This document shows, in pieces, positions 8,927 through 17,233 of a DNA stretch of 64,000 nucleotides; within the stretch, counting starts at the first letter, position 1; each line of letters opens with the position of its first letter. The notes beneath the pieces were generated by a model. The model had not been told where the DNA came from, did not search any database, and saw only the letters and a list, made by a program, of their open reading frames with translations. The translations under genes and the position numbers were made by a program. Source of the DNA: ENR-C20 sp942493145 (GTDB taxonomy: Bacteria; Bacillota; Clostridia; Acetivibrionales; DTU013). The DNA lies in assembly GCA_942493145.1 (NCBI GenBank), contig OW818679.1:248001-312000 (forward strand), given 5' to 3'.

Positions 8927-9871
8927 CTACTCTTCAAGCTGCCCAAGAAAGCCTGTAACTTTTTCCATGTAATCCGATGTATTTGCCGGGTAGCTCTGTG
9001 CATGCCCTTCTACATCGGTTTCCCACAATTCTGTGATACCATTGTTCAGATTTTCATATTCCGAATAGAATGGTCTGTTGTCCTCCAAGTGAACGAAGGT
9101 ATCTGTCTTCGAATGAATGAACAGGACGTTGCAGGGAGCCAGGTCTCCGATTTTATTATTGGGGCTGCTGTTTTCGTTATTGATTCCTGCCATCGTATCG
9201 AGGGCGGACATTACGGTAATGTTGAAAGGAAATTTCGGGAGTGCCGTAGTATTAAGAAAACCGTCTACATATTGATTCAACTTTGCATATGGCGTATCGG
9301 CTATGACAGCTTCGATGGACGAATCTTCCTCAGCGGCCATAAGACAGGCTGAAGCTCCGGTGGAAAAGCCCATGAGGAATACATGTCTGGCGCCCTGTTG
9401 TTTTACATAATTCACAGCTGCGAGGACATCATCCTTTTCAAGACTGCCGAGAGTGGAATTTTTCCCACCTGATTTACCGGAGTACCTCATATCAAAGGCA
9501 AAGACATTATAGCCTTTAGCCAGTAAAGCTTTATACAATTCAATGGTCTCCGTGCCGAATTCCAACCTGTTTTTACCGTGTGAATGAGCGATTATTACAG
9601 TCTTTTCACTGTTTTTTGTCTGGAAGAACCAGCCGTTCAATATTATTGTCTTATCACTGCTCTTTATATTGATATCCCTGTACTCAGGAACTATATTCGA
9701 TGAGAATTCCTCAATTGATTGTATTTCCGGGTGTATTAACGTCCAGGCATTGTATGCCGAAATCAGGACGATGGAGATTACAGCAAGAAGGAGGATGATT
9801 AATATTGTGACGATAGTGTTTCTGGTTTTATGAGTTTTTCTTGTACTAAATGTTACACCGCTGATTCTCAT
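8927..9871 (-). CDS. Membrane-anchored alpha/beta hydrolase
   Basis: A 314-residue serine hydrolase with one N-terminal membrane segment (residues about 20-40, TIVTILIILLLAVISIVLIS) that probably anchors the catalytic domain outside. Seen: HSHGKNR oxyanion region (about 96-102), FDMRYSGKS, the nucleophile elbow GFSTGAS (Ser170), a C-terminal Asp candidate in HSKTDTFVH and His in EGHAQSYP. Substrate unknown. It resembles the YqkD/BAAT-like family of membrane hydrolases. GGGGAGG lies 5 bases before the ATG. It stands alone between the flagellar operon and a radical SAM gene. Confidence 0.85.
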   Translation of the reverse strand: MRISGVTFSTRKTHKTRNTIVTILIILLLAVISIVLISAYNAWTLIHPEIQSIEEFSSNIVPEYRDINIKSSDKTIILNGWFFQTKNSEKTVIIAHSHGKNRLEFGTETIELYKALLAKGYNVFAFDMRYSGKSGGKNSTLGSLEKDDVLAAVNYVKQQGARHVFLMGFSTGASACLMAAEEDSSIEAVIADTPYAKLNQYVDGFLNTTALPKFPFNITVMSALDTMAGINNENSSPNNKIGDLAPCNVLFIHSKTDTFVHLEDNRPFYSEYENLNNGITELWETDVEGHAQSYPANTSDYMEKVTGFLGQLEE

Positions 9872-9901
9872 GACAACCTCCCCTGCATCCGGTTTGGAAT
9901 A

Positions 9902-9930
9902 TTGACTTATAAAGATATTAACTTTAATAT
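9902..9930 (+). promoter_or_regulatory. Possible sigma-A promoter for the radical SAM gene
   Basis: TTGACT at 9902-9907 and TAATAT at 9925-9930 with a 17-base spacer, about 110 bases before the radical SAM start, in a very AT-rich gap. This is a consensus match only. Confidence 0.35.
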
Positions 9931-10041
9931 TAACATTATTATATTTTTAATTGTACATGTTGTAAAGCTGTTATTTGTCTTAGCTTTACTTCCAGATACA
10001 AGCAATATTCATGCATCATTTTCTTTTGAAGGGAGCCGCTC

Positions 10042-10926
10042 ATGATTTGTAATATCTGCCCGAGAAAATGTGGAATTGACAGGGATTTATACAAGGGTTT
10101 CTGCGGGGTGGGGAACAAGCCATTGGTGGCAAAGGCTTTCCTTCACAAATGGGAGGAACCTAGTATAAGCGGCGAAAGGGGCTCGGGTACGGTTTTCTTT
10201 TCAGGCTGTAATCTGAAGTGCATTTTCTGTCAGAATCATAACATAAGCCACAACAACTTCGGACGTGAGATCTCTGTCGAAAAGCTGGCGGGGATATTCA
10301 TCAGGCTTCAGGAGGACGGGGCTCATAACATCAACCTTGTGACACCCACTCATTTCACAGTGCAGATTCGTGAAGCACTTGAGAAAGCGCGTACATCCGG
10401 CCTTTCGATACCAGTAGTCTACAACTCCAATGGCTATGACAGCCTGGAAGGGCTGACATTCATGGAGGGCATGATAGATGTATATCTTCCGGATATAAAA
10501 TACTTCAGCCCTGAGACCTCACTTAAATATGCTGCGGCATCAGATTATTTTGAGGCCGCATCAGCGGCCGTCTGTGAAATGCTCAGACAGGTTGGCACGC
10601 CCGTGCTGGACGCTGACGGAATCATGCAACGGGGGCTGATGATAAGGCACCTGATCCTTCCCGGCAAGGCAGAGGAATCAATCAGGATACTCAAATGGAT
10701 AAAATCAGAATTGGGAAGTGATATATATATAAGCCTTATGAGCCAATACACACCAATGTTCAATTCAAGCAAATGCCCTGAAATAGACAGGCGCATCACA
10801 TCAAGGGAATACTCAAGGGTCGTGGACTGCCTTTACAAGCTTGGCCTGGAAAACGGCTATGTACAGGAGAGGTCATCAGCAACGGAGGAGTATACCCCCG
10901 ATTTCAATCTCGAAGGCGTTGAATAA
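10042..10926 (+). CDS. Radical SAM protein, PflX (COG1313) type
   Basis: A 294-residue radical SAM enzyme. Seen: a Cys-rich N-terminus (CNICPRKCGIDR then GFCGVG), which may bind a further metal centre, and the SAM cluster motif CNLKCIFCQNHNIS (CxxxCxxC, residues about 58-65). This layout matches the PflX family, related to pyruvate formate-lyase activases, whose substrate is not established. GGGAG lies 6 bases before ATG 10042. There is no glycyl-radical enzyme gene nearby, so a PFL-activase role is not supported by context. Transcribed alone, ahead of the pilus operon. Confidence 0.85.
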   Translation: MICNICPRKCGIDRDLYKGFCGVGNKPLVAKAFLHKWEEPSISGERGSGTVFFSGCNLKCIFCQNHNISHNNFGREISVEKLAGIFIRLQEDGAHNINLVTPTHFTVQIREALEKARTSGLSIPVVYNSNGYDSLEGLTFMEGMIDVYLPDIKYFSPETSLKYAAASDYFEAASAAVCEMLRQVGTPVLDADGIMQRGLMIRHLILPGKAEESIRILKWIKSELGSDIYISLMSQYTPMFNSSKCPEIDRRITSREYSRVVDCLYKLGLENGYVQERSSATEEYTPDFNLEGVE

Positions 10927-11002
10927 AAAGCAATAGTCAATCTGAACAGATGACAAAAGTCTACTTCTCAAAAATAATTTTACAATATTTTACAAAAATA
11001 TA

Positions 11003-11034
11003 TTGACGGTTCTTACATATGGTGGTAGTATAAT
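11003..11034 (+). promoter_or_regulatory. Possible promoter of the Tad pilus operon
   Basis: TTGACG at 11003-11008 pairs with TAGTAT (11026-11031, 17-base spacer) or with the better TATAAT (11029-11034, 20-base spacer). The leader to the kinase start is about 67-70 bases and AT-rich. Confidence 0.45.
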
Positions 11035-11100
11035 GTTACATAATAGGAAATATATAGAAAATATATATAAATATGGAACATATTATTGTGAGGATCGCCG

Positions 11101-12804
11101 ATGAATATAGGAGAAGTATTCCAGGAACGTTATCGAATCATAGATATACTCGGGCAAGGTGGAATGGGGAAGGTTTACCTTGCTGAAAATACAAAGCTGG
11201 GTTCATTGCGTGCCATCAAGGAAATCGCTAAAGACAGCACCTTCGCAAATATTGAGCCGGAAATACTCAAAAAACTGCAACATCCTGCACTTCCTGGGAT
11301 TGTAGATATTTTTGATGATGATCGGAATATTTATATGGTCGAGGAATATATCTCAGGGAAATCTCTTGAAAGAAAGCTGGTTGAAGAAGGAAGGTTCCCT
11401 GAAGCTGTAGTTTTGGAATGGGCAAATCAGCTTTGTGATGTACTGGCGTATCTTCACTCCCAGAAGCCACATCCAATAATATACAGGGACATGAAGCCTT
11501 CGAATATAATTCACACGGACAACGGACTTCTCAAACTGATCGATTTCGGTATAGCAAGAGAGTATAAGGAAAAGGCAGTATCAGACACGGTCTACATAGG
11601 GACGCGTGGATATGCTGCACCGGAGCAGTATGGTTCAGGCCAGACTAACGCATCAACAGATATTTACAGTCTTGGAGTTACGCTTTACCAGCTGCTGACG
11701 GGTGTAAGCCCTGATGAGCCGCCTTATGAGATCAAACCTGTAAGATATTTCGACACAGAGCTTTCGGAGGATATAGAAAAGATCCTGCGAAAATGTACAA
11801 AGCAGAATCCTGCTGAAAGATATCAATCGGTGACAGAGCTTAAATCGGAACTGGATATGCTTGGTTGCAGGGCTGGCGGAGCAGGCTGTGCTGAAATAAA
11901 GGGTTCGCTTTCAGGACATGGTTCGCTTTCCGCACACCCTTTCCGCAAACTTGTCATAACTGTCTGGGACAACGCGGAATTCGGATGTGAACTTGCATAT
12001 ATGGCCGCACATATGTCAGGCTTAACGGTCTTTTTGGCCGATATGGATCTCCTTGCTCCCAAAGCCGATATTTTTCTTAAACTGAAGAAATATCCGCCAA
12101 GGATAATCAGCGAAGGCAAATCCGGGAAAACCGGTCTAAATATAATCATAGATTCACTGGAAAAGAATTATTTCACTCCTGGACTTCTTTTGGAAGCGTC
12201 AATAAAAAGAAAGGAGCTGGATAACCTTTTTATCCTTACAGGCAGTTACAAGCTGGAAGACTATGAGTATTTCAACGACAGCTCTGCAATCAGGCTCATA
12301 GAAAATGCCTATCTGAACTTTGATCTGACCATTCTGCTTGTCAACAGATCGATATATGATTCTTTTTCGGTTTGTGCCCTTATAAAATCCGATTATAATT
12401 TTCTGCCCATAAGGGCAGATTTGGACAAGATTAGAGAATTCAACAGCTATATCGCTTTTTTATCTGAAAAACAAAATATTCAGATGGGGAAAACCAAATA
12501 CATTGCATTTGAATATGAAAAGGCAACCGGAGTCGATTTATTAACCATGGCTGAGGCAACGGGTAACAATCTTGCAGGATGTATAAGCTACAGCGCCAAA
12601 AGGGCAGCTTTCAGAAACCTGAGGGGGATATATGCAAAAAGCATGGGCAATCAGAACGTAGCCGAGTATAAGGAGCTTCTGACGTTTTTAAACATCATCC
12701 CTGAGCCTGGCCTGGTGGAGAGGATAATATACAGGCTGAGACTCCGGACAAAAAACCGGGCGGAAAACCGTGCAGAAGAATTGATATGGAAGTATGGGAA
12801 CTAA
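11101..12804 (+). CDS. Ser/Thr protein kinase fused to a degenerate TadZ/CpaE-like domain
   Basis: A 567-residue fusion. Residues 1-255 form a complete Hanks-type kinase: glycine loop GQGGMGKV (18-25), Lys40 in AIKEI, the catalytic loop YRDMKPSN (Asp130), DFG at 148-150, and TRGYAAPEQYG. After a Gly/Ser linker (about 256-282), residues 283-560 follow a MinD/TadZ pattern: ITVWDNAEFGCELAYMAAHM replaces the usual P-loop region without GKT or any Lys, LADMDLLAPKAD keeps the second DxD motif, and FDLTILLVNRS and SAKRAAFRNLRG align with later MinD-fold elements. There is no membrane segment and no PASTA repeat. It is the first gene of the tad cluster, where a TadZ localisation protein is expected. 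Inferred: a kinase-controlled platform for pilus assembly. Confidence 0.8.
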   Translation: MNIGEVFQERYRIIDILGQGGMGKVYLAENTKLGSLRAIKEIAKDSTFANIEPEILKKLQHPALPGIVDIFDDDRNIYMVEEYISGKSLERKLVEEGRFPEAVVLEWANQLCDVLAYLHSQKPHPIIYRDMKPSNIIHTDNGLLKLIDFGIAREYKEKAVSDTVYIGTRGYAAPEQYGSGQTNASTDIYSLGVTLYQLLTGVSPDEPPYEIKPVRYFDTELSEDIEKILRKCTKQNPAERYQSVTELKSELDMLGCRAGGAGCAEIKGSLSGHGSLSAHPFRKLVITVWDNAEFGCELAYMAAHMSGLTVFLADMDLLAPKADIFLKLKKYPPRIISEGKSGKTGLNIIIDSLEKNYFTPGLLLEASIKRKELDNLFILTGSYKLEDYEYFNDSSAIRLIENAYLNFDLTILLVNRSIYDSFSVCALIKSDYNFLPIRADLDKIREFNSYIAFLSEKQNIQMGKTKYIAFEYEKATGVDLLTMAEATGNNLAGCISYSAKRAAFRNLRGIYAKSMGNQNVAEYKELLTFLNIIPEPGLVERIIYRLRLRTKNRAENRAEELIWKYGN

Positions 12805-12847
12805 GAGAGACGTTTGGAATTGAGATACGTATGGAGGGGAAGCTTGC

Positions 12848-14041
12848 ATGCCGGTTGTGAAATCACACCATAAGCTCATGCTGGAGGAGGCACACCACGA
12901 AACGGAAGATCGCATCAGCAATGATATAAATACACTCGTTACCAACATAACCTTTGATATTTTGCGGGACTCGCCTTCTCTGGTTGCGGACGTTGCCAAT
13001 GGCTCAGTAAGCAGGGAGCTGCTTCATACGGCAATAATAAAGGATATGGACAGGCATAAATACCATTATGGATTATACAGGGAGGAACTGATCAGGAAGG
13101 TATTCGATTTCATGTTCGGATACGGCGAACTGCAGCCATATGTTGAAGATGAGGATGTCACCGATATTGACGGTACCAGGTATAACGAATTCATCATAAA
13201 GAAGAAGGGGAAACGAATCAGGATACCGGTGAACTTCGGGAGTGAAAGGGTGTTTGACACCTATTGCAAGCTTGTGGCCATACGCAACAGGGGAATACTC
13301 AATGAAAACGATAGCCACTGCAGGGTAACGGATGAGAAATTGCGGCTTCGTATAAATGTATCCATTAAACCAAGAAATATTGCCAGTCCCTCGTTAAGCA
13401 TCCGGAAACATCGCATAAACAGTTATACCATCGATGAACTTACAGGATTGGGGATGTTTGATGAAGGAATGGGTGTATTCCTTAAAAATCTGGCCAACAC
13501 TGATGCTTCAGTTATTTTCTGCGGAAAAGGGGCAGCCGGAAAGACAACACTGATGAGAGCTTTTGTCAACGAGATGCCCGAAATGGAAAGGGTACTGGTC
13601 ATGGAATCAGATGCGGAAATATTCCCGGATAAGCCCTGCTGTATAGAGCAGAGAGTTCGGAAACCGAATGAGGGAGGAAGGCCGGTGACCCTTAGGGATC
13701 TTGTAAGGGATGGCCTGACAATGTCCCTGGATACATATTGTATTGGAGAAATTGTAGGGGATGAAGCGTGGGAATTCATAAAGGCAGCTTTCACAGGGCA
13801 CAGGGCTATAGGAACGACACATTGTGAAAGTGCGGATGGGGTATTCAGCAGGCTGCTGACGTTGAGTAAAAGCGCAAATATCGGTGAGAGCGAAAAGACC
13901 GTCAAGGAAATTATGGGGGAATGCCTCGACTATATAGTTTATCTTAAGGAATTCAAGGTTTATGAGGTTTTGGAGGTAACAGGCTATGACAGAGCCAATG
14001 ACATGTTCATATACAGAAGCTTGAAGGGAGGACCGGCCTGA
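12848..14041 (+). CDS. tadA: CpaF/TadA-type pilus assembly ATPase
   Basis: A 397-residue secretion ATPase of the VirB11/CpaF class that powers Tad pilus assembly from the cytoplasmic face. Seen: an N-terminal helical domain, the GYGELQPYVEDEDVTDIDG motif typical of CpaF, the Walker A GKGAAGKTT (226-234), an acidic Walker B-like DTYCIGEIVGDEAWE, and the TGH...TTHCES box, where CpaF usually has TTxHAxS. GGAGGGG lies 8 bases before ATG 12848. Its stop abuts the TadB start. The Walker A has Lys-Gly-Ala-Ala where Gly-Thr-Gly-Ser is usual, but the catalytic Lys-Thr remains. Confidence 0.9.
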   Translation: MPVVKSHHKLMLEEAHHETEDRISNDINTLVTNITFDILRDSPSLVADVANGSVSRELLHTAIIKDMDRHKYHYGLYREELIRKVFDFMFGYGELQPYVEDEDVTDIDGTRYNEFIIKKKGKRIRIPVNFGSERVFDTYCKLVAIRNRGILNENDSHCRVTDEKLRLRINVSIKPRNIASPSLSIRKHRINSYTIDELTGLGMFDEGMGVFLKNLANTDASVIFCGKGAAGKTTLMRAFVNEMPEMERVLVMESDAEIFPDKPCCIEQRVRKPNEGGRPVTLRDLVRDGLTMSLDTYCIGEIVGDEAWEFIKAAFTGHRAIGTTHCESADGVFSRLLTLSKSANIGESEKTVKEIMGECLDYIVYLKEFKVYEVLEVTGYDRANDMFIYRSLKGGPA

Positions 14042-14998
14042 ATGCTGCTTTTATGTTTAAATGCTGCGCTGCTTTTGACAGCTGATATTCTTTTAGCAGT
14101 TGCCATCCTCAATGGAAGATTTATCCGAAAAAAACTCGGCACGGCTATTGAAAAGCTGAAGGAAAATAACAAGACGAGAAAATTCGCCAGGGAGATAATG
14201 AGATATAAGAGGCCGGTCACCTATAAAATGGGTATCCTTGAGAAAATAGAGCTGTTTCTGGTGGACAAATCGAATATCAGGAGGTATATACCTTTCATGA
14301 ATTCCAAAATACTGGCAGGTATTTCTGCAGTAATATTTATCGGACTTTTCAAACCGTTTTATGATTTGTTGGATTTTATTCCGACCGCTGTTGTCATCAG
14401 TCTGCTTTTTTCACTGATACCATTTTTCGTTCTTGATATCATGGCCAGATACAATTCCGAGTTGATAAGAAAAAGGCTGGCGGAGTTCATATCCATATTG
14501 GCGAGGTGGTGCAATGTACGGGAGGATTTGTTCTATGCGTTTGAAAAGACCGCAGAATCAGGCATAGGTGAACCACTAAGTACTTTTATCAAAGATATGG
14601 TGATCCAGGTCGACAGGGGCATAGATCCGGCTGAAGCGCTTGATATACTGCAGCTGAAGGTTGACAATGCACAATTCAGGGACTTCATAGTAAATGTAAA
14701 GCAGAATATCAGGCACAGGGGTGATATAAATGCACTTCTGGCAAACCTGGAGGATCAGTTCTACAAAATCGAAGAGGAGTATAACAGGAGGAGGATTTCT
14801 ACATATAAAGACAGGTTGTTGATATTTTTCGTAATGTTCGCTGTGCTGTTCATTGCCTGGTTCTTTTTAAGGCTTAATCCGCAAGTCGAGTCATTCTATA
14901 TGCATACCATGGATGGGAAGGCATTACTTGCATTGTTCTCTGTTCTCTACTCCCTTGGCTTCTATTTTTCTTTTGGTATTACAAAATTCAAGTACTGA
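14042..14998 (+). CDS. tadB: TadB-like pilus assembly inner-membrane protein (T2SS F family)
   Basis: A 318-residue polytopic protein. Seen: an N-terminal membrane segment (LLLCLNAALLLTADILLAVAI), two more around residues 95-135 (ILAGISAVIFIGLF and VVISLLFSLIPFFVLDI), a cytoplasmic T2SSF-like helical domain (AEFISILARWCNVREDLFYA; GIDPAEALDIL) and two C-terminal segments (LLIFFVMFAVLFIAWFFL; LALFSVLYSLGFYFSFGI). It would form the inner-membrane platform driven by TadA. It starts directly after the tadA stop, so it is probably translationally coupled. Confidence 0.83.
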   Translation: MLLLCLNAALLLTADILLAVAILNGRFIRKKLGTAIEKLKENNKTRKFAREIMRYKRPVTYKMGILEKIELFLVDKSNIRRYIPFMNSKILAGISAVIFIGLFKPFYDLLDFIPTAVVISLLFSLIPFFVLDIMARYNSELIRKRLAEFISILARWCNVREDLFYAFEKTAESGIGEPLSTFIKDMVIQVDRGIDPAEALDILQLKVDNAQFRDFIVNVKQNIRHRGDINALLANLEDQFYKIEEEYNRRRISTYKDRLLIFFVMFAVLFIAWFFLRLNPQVESFYMHTMDGKALLALFSVLYSLGFYFSFGITKFKY

Positions 14999-15014
14999 CA
15001 GGTGGTGCGAAACA

Positions 15015-15920
15015 ATGGCTGGTGTTGGGTTACCATACACACAAATAGGAATCATATCATTTTTCATATTAGTCCTGGATATAATTGCTGCTGTGACTGC
15101 CATCAAAAGTCTGGAGCATTGCAGGGGGATCGACATTCAGGATGCCCGTGGCGGCAGGGATGACAACCTGTCCCTATACAGAAGGTGTATCAGGGCGGTG
15201 AGGCAAACGGCAGGGACATATGGGGAAAAGAGCCGTGGAAAAGGCATCTATGTGCGGGCATTGTCAAAAGTGAAAAAAGCCGGGTACCAGAGTGAATATT
15301 CAGCATTTGTTTATCTTATTGTGATATATCCCCTGACAGCATTCTTTGCAGTTTTGGCGCTTATCATTAATTATCCGCGGCTGATGCCGGTAGTGTCCGT
15401 TATCGTAATTTTCCGATTAATACCCGAGCTGGTGCTTGTAAGCGGGAGAAAAGCGATAAATATGAAGTTCCAAAGATACATCTACAAAATATACAAATAC
15501 CTGCACAACCAGGTATCTTCAGGGGTAAAGGTGACCGATGCAATCAGGACGGTATATGAGGTCATTGATGACAGGAAGTTGAGAAACATGTTCATAAGGA
15601 CTGCGGCCAGATATGAACTCACTCTGGATATTGATGCATCCCTTGAGGAGTTCAGGGAGAACTTTGATGTTTATGAAGCAGAAATGCTGTGCACGGCATT
15701 GAAGCAGGGGATAGAAACCGGAGATAACAAGGAGCTTCTGGCACGCCAGGAAGATATGATGTTCAAGAAATATTTTAATTATATACAGTCAGAGACCGAC
15801 AGCTGCAAAAACCGTAGCTTGTTGGCAGTGTCCATGTTTACTGCGGTGGTCGTTCTGATGATTATCATACCACTCATCAATGACATGACGGATGCAGTGG
15901 GGAGGATTTTTATAAATTGA
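15015..15920 (+). CDS. tadC: TadC-like pilus assembly inner-membrane protein (T2SS F family)
   Basis: A 301-residue partner of TadB. Seen: an N-terminal membrane segment (IGIISFFILVLDIIAAVTAI), a pair around residues 105-150 (FVYLIVIYPLTAFFAVLALI; LMPVVSVIVIFRLIPELVLV), a helical T2SSF domain with YLHNQVSSGVKVTDAIRTVY and FDVYEAEMLCTALKQGIETG, and a final segment (LLAVSMFTAVVVLMIIIPLI). The frame opens at 14913 inside tadB, but AGGTGG 8 bases before ATG 15015 gives a normal start. Confidence 0.83.
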   Translation: MAGVGLPYTQIGIISFFILVLDIIAAVTAIKSLEHCRGIDIQDARGGRDDNLSLYRRCIRAVRQTAGTYGEKSRGKGIYVRALSKVKKAGYQSEYSAFVYLIVIYPLTAFFAVLALIINYPRLMPVVSVIVIFRLIPELVLVSGRKAINMKFQRYIYKIYKYLHNQVSSGVKVTDAIRTVYEVIDDRKLRNMFIRTAARYELTLDIDASLEEFRENFDVYEAEMLCTALKQGIETGDNKELLARQEDMMFKKYFNYIQSETDSCKNRSLLAVSMFTAVVVLMIIIPLINDMTDAVGRIFIN

Positions 15921-15937
15921 AAGGAAGGGGATTAACT

Positions 15938-16243
15938 TTGAAAAACAAACGTAGACTATGGAATTTTAGCTACAGTGGATGGTTTAACTACTGTGGGCAC
16001 TTTAACTTCAGGAGGTATTTTGCCGGTTTAAAATGGAGGGTCGAAGGAGAAGGGGGTTTTGGAATGAATGAGCTGCTTGGTATTGCTGCAGCACTGCTTT
16101 TGGCCGCTTTTATCATAATTCCGGGCTTGCAGACTTTTGCCGGGAGTGTCATGACAAGGATGACTACCTGGTGGGAGGGCAGCATAATTACACGGGTATT
16201 CCCGACTGGTGTCCTATGGAATCCATTTCAATACCTCGGTTGA
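15938..16243 (+). CDS. flp: Probable Flp-type (type IVb) pilin precursor with long leader, TTG start
   Basis: A 101-residue protein from TTG 15938 (AAGGAAGGGG 7 bases upstream). Seen: a basic leader of about 40 residues (KNKRRLWNFSYSGWFNY...FAGLKWR), then EGEGGFGMNELLGIAAALLL, which has the prepilin-peptidase pattern Gly|Phe with Glu at +5 and a hydrophobic helix, followed by a short tail rich in aromatics. Mature length would be 61 residues, normal for Flp1 pilins. It lies where flp is expected, between tadC and the TadE-like genes. The leader is longer than usual. If ATG 16064 were the start, the leader and cleavage site would be lost, which argues for the TTG. A TTG at 15917 overlapping the tadC stop is a third option. 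Confidence 0.65.
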   Translation: MKNKRRLWNFSYSGWFNYCGHFNFRRYFAGLKWRVEGEGGFGMNELLGIAAALLLAAFIIIPGLQTFAGSVMTRMTTWWEGSIITRVFPTGVLWNPFQYLG

Positions 16244-16281
16244 AGGGTTAACATAGCCTGAAGAAGGAAGGGAGTTCATTT

Positions 16282-16659
16282 ATGCCATCCAGAGTATTTG
16301 TAGCTGGGATGATAATGGTTGTATCGGTATCCTTGCTGATGTTTTTCATTGAATTATTCGTACCGTTATCCGCAAAATACAGTATGGATATATACTGCCG
16401 TGGAGCCCTTCTTGGGATGGAAGAAGCAGGAGGGTTGACAGTGGAAGACCGGGCATCGTTGGAATCAGGATTGACTGGTGCGGGCTTTGAGGATATCAGG
16501 ATTTCGGGGACGGATAATGCCATGCAGGGGGGTATGCTGAAGCTATCTGTGGAAGCTGGTTACAGGTACAGCAAGCTCAAAGGACTTTTGACCAGGAGTA
16601 CTGTTGTTCAGTATATGTGTTATGACAAAACAGCCATATCAAGAAAAGTTGTAAACTGA
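16282..16659 (+). CDS. TadE-like pseudopilin / small pilus-locus membrane protein
   Basis: A 125-residue protein with one N-terminal membrane segment (VFVAGMIMVVSVSLLMFFIELFVPL) and an extracytoplasmic domain, the TadE/TadF layout. There is no clear Gly|xxxxGlu cleavage site, so membership rests on topology and position. GGAAGGGAG lies before ATG 16282, and the stop overlaps an ATG at 16659 (TGATG). Its 3' end takes part in a 30-base-period duplication described separately. Confidence 0.6.
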   Translation: MPSRVFVAGMIMVVSVSLLMFFIELFVPLSAKYSMDIYCRGALLGMEEAGGLTVEDRASLESGLTGAGFEDIRISGTDNAMQGGMLKLSVEAGYRYSKLKGLLTRSTVVQYMCYDKTAISRKVVN

Positions 16660-16698
16660 TGGAACTGATCAAGGAAGGTTGTAAACTGATGGCACTGA
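16641..16698. repeat. Tandem direct repeat, 30-base period, at a gene junction
   Basis: GTTGTAAACTGATGG then ACTGA at 16648-16668 recurs at 16678-16698 with one mismatch, and the preceding 7 bases are 5/7 alike. Each copy contains a stop-start overlap (TGATG), so the start region of the next gene is duplicated. Confidence 0.85.
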
Positions 16699-17213
16699 AT
16701 ATGAAAAGAGGTAGCGCAGCAATAGATGTGGTAATATTTTCAGCCGTCCTGGTTTTTATCCTGCTTCCGGTCTTCTCTGCAGTAATGGAGAAATACCTTT
16801 TGAATGAAAAATGCCAGAGGATCAGGGACGCGGCTGACATGGCCAATATGGCGGTGTACTATTCGCTTGACATCAAAAGCCTGAGCAGGGTTGGTATAAA
16901 TTTCGACATTCAAAAGGCCAGGGCTGTCTATGAGGGAGTTTTGGCGGAAAATCTGAGGCTGGATTCCGGACTGATGCCTGAGGAAGGTTCAATAGCAGAG
17001 GGCCCGGTGAGCGTAGACGGACTTGAAATATATACAGCCGGACTGCCTCTCAGGTGTCCCAATGGTGTTATTATCGAAAGGTCGTCAATACACAGTGTGG
17101 TAAGCATTCCGGTAAGGCCGGCCTTATATCGGCAGATGCTGTTGTCGGCTCTTGGAAAGGAATTTGTAAGGCTGACCGTTCATATAGATTCTGAAATACC
17201 GGTTAACAATTAA
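16689..17213 (+). CDS. TadE/TadG-like pseudopilin
   Basis: A 174-residue protein with the TadE-type N-terminus MKRGSAAIDVVIFSAVLVFI: Arg-Gly, then an acidic residue at +5 after Gly, then a hydrophobic segment (residues about 10-32), then an extracytoplasmic domain. Two starts exist because of the duplication. ATG 16689 has AAGGAAGG 10 bases upstream and gives a leader of normal size; ATG 16659 overlaps the upstream stop and adds 10 residues. The Asp in place of the usual Glu still fits TadE. Likely a minor pilin or pseudopilin. Confidence 0.65.
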   Translation: MALNMKRGSAAIDVVIFSAVLVFILLPVFSAVMEKYLLNEKCQRIRDAADMANMAVYYSLDIKSLSRVGINFDIQKARAVYEGVLAENLRLDSGLMPEEGSIAEGPVSVDGLEIYTAGLPLRCPNGVIIERSSIHSVVSIPVRPALYRQMLLSALGKEFVRLTVHIDSEIPVNN

Positions 17214-17233
17214 GAGGGAGGCAATACAAAAAA

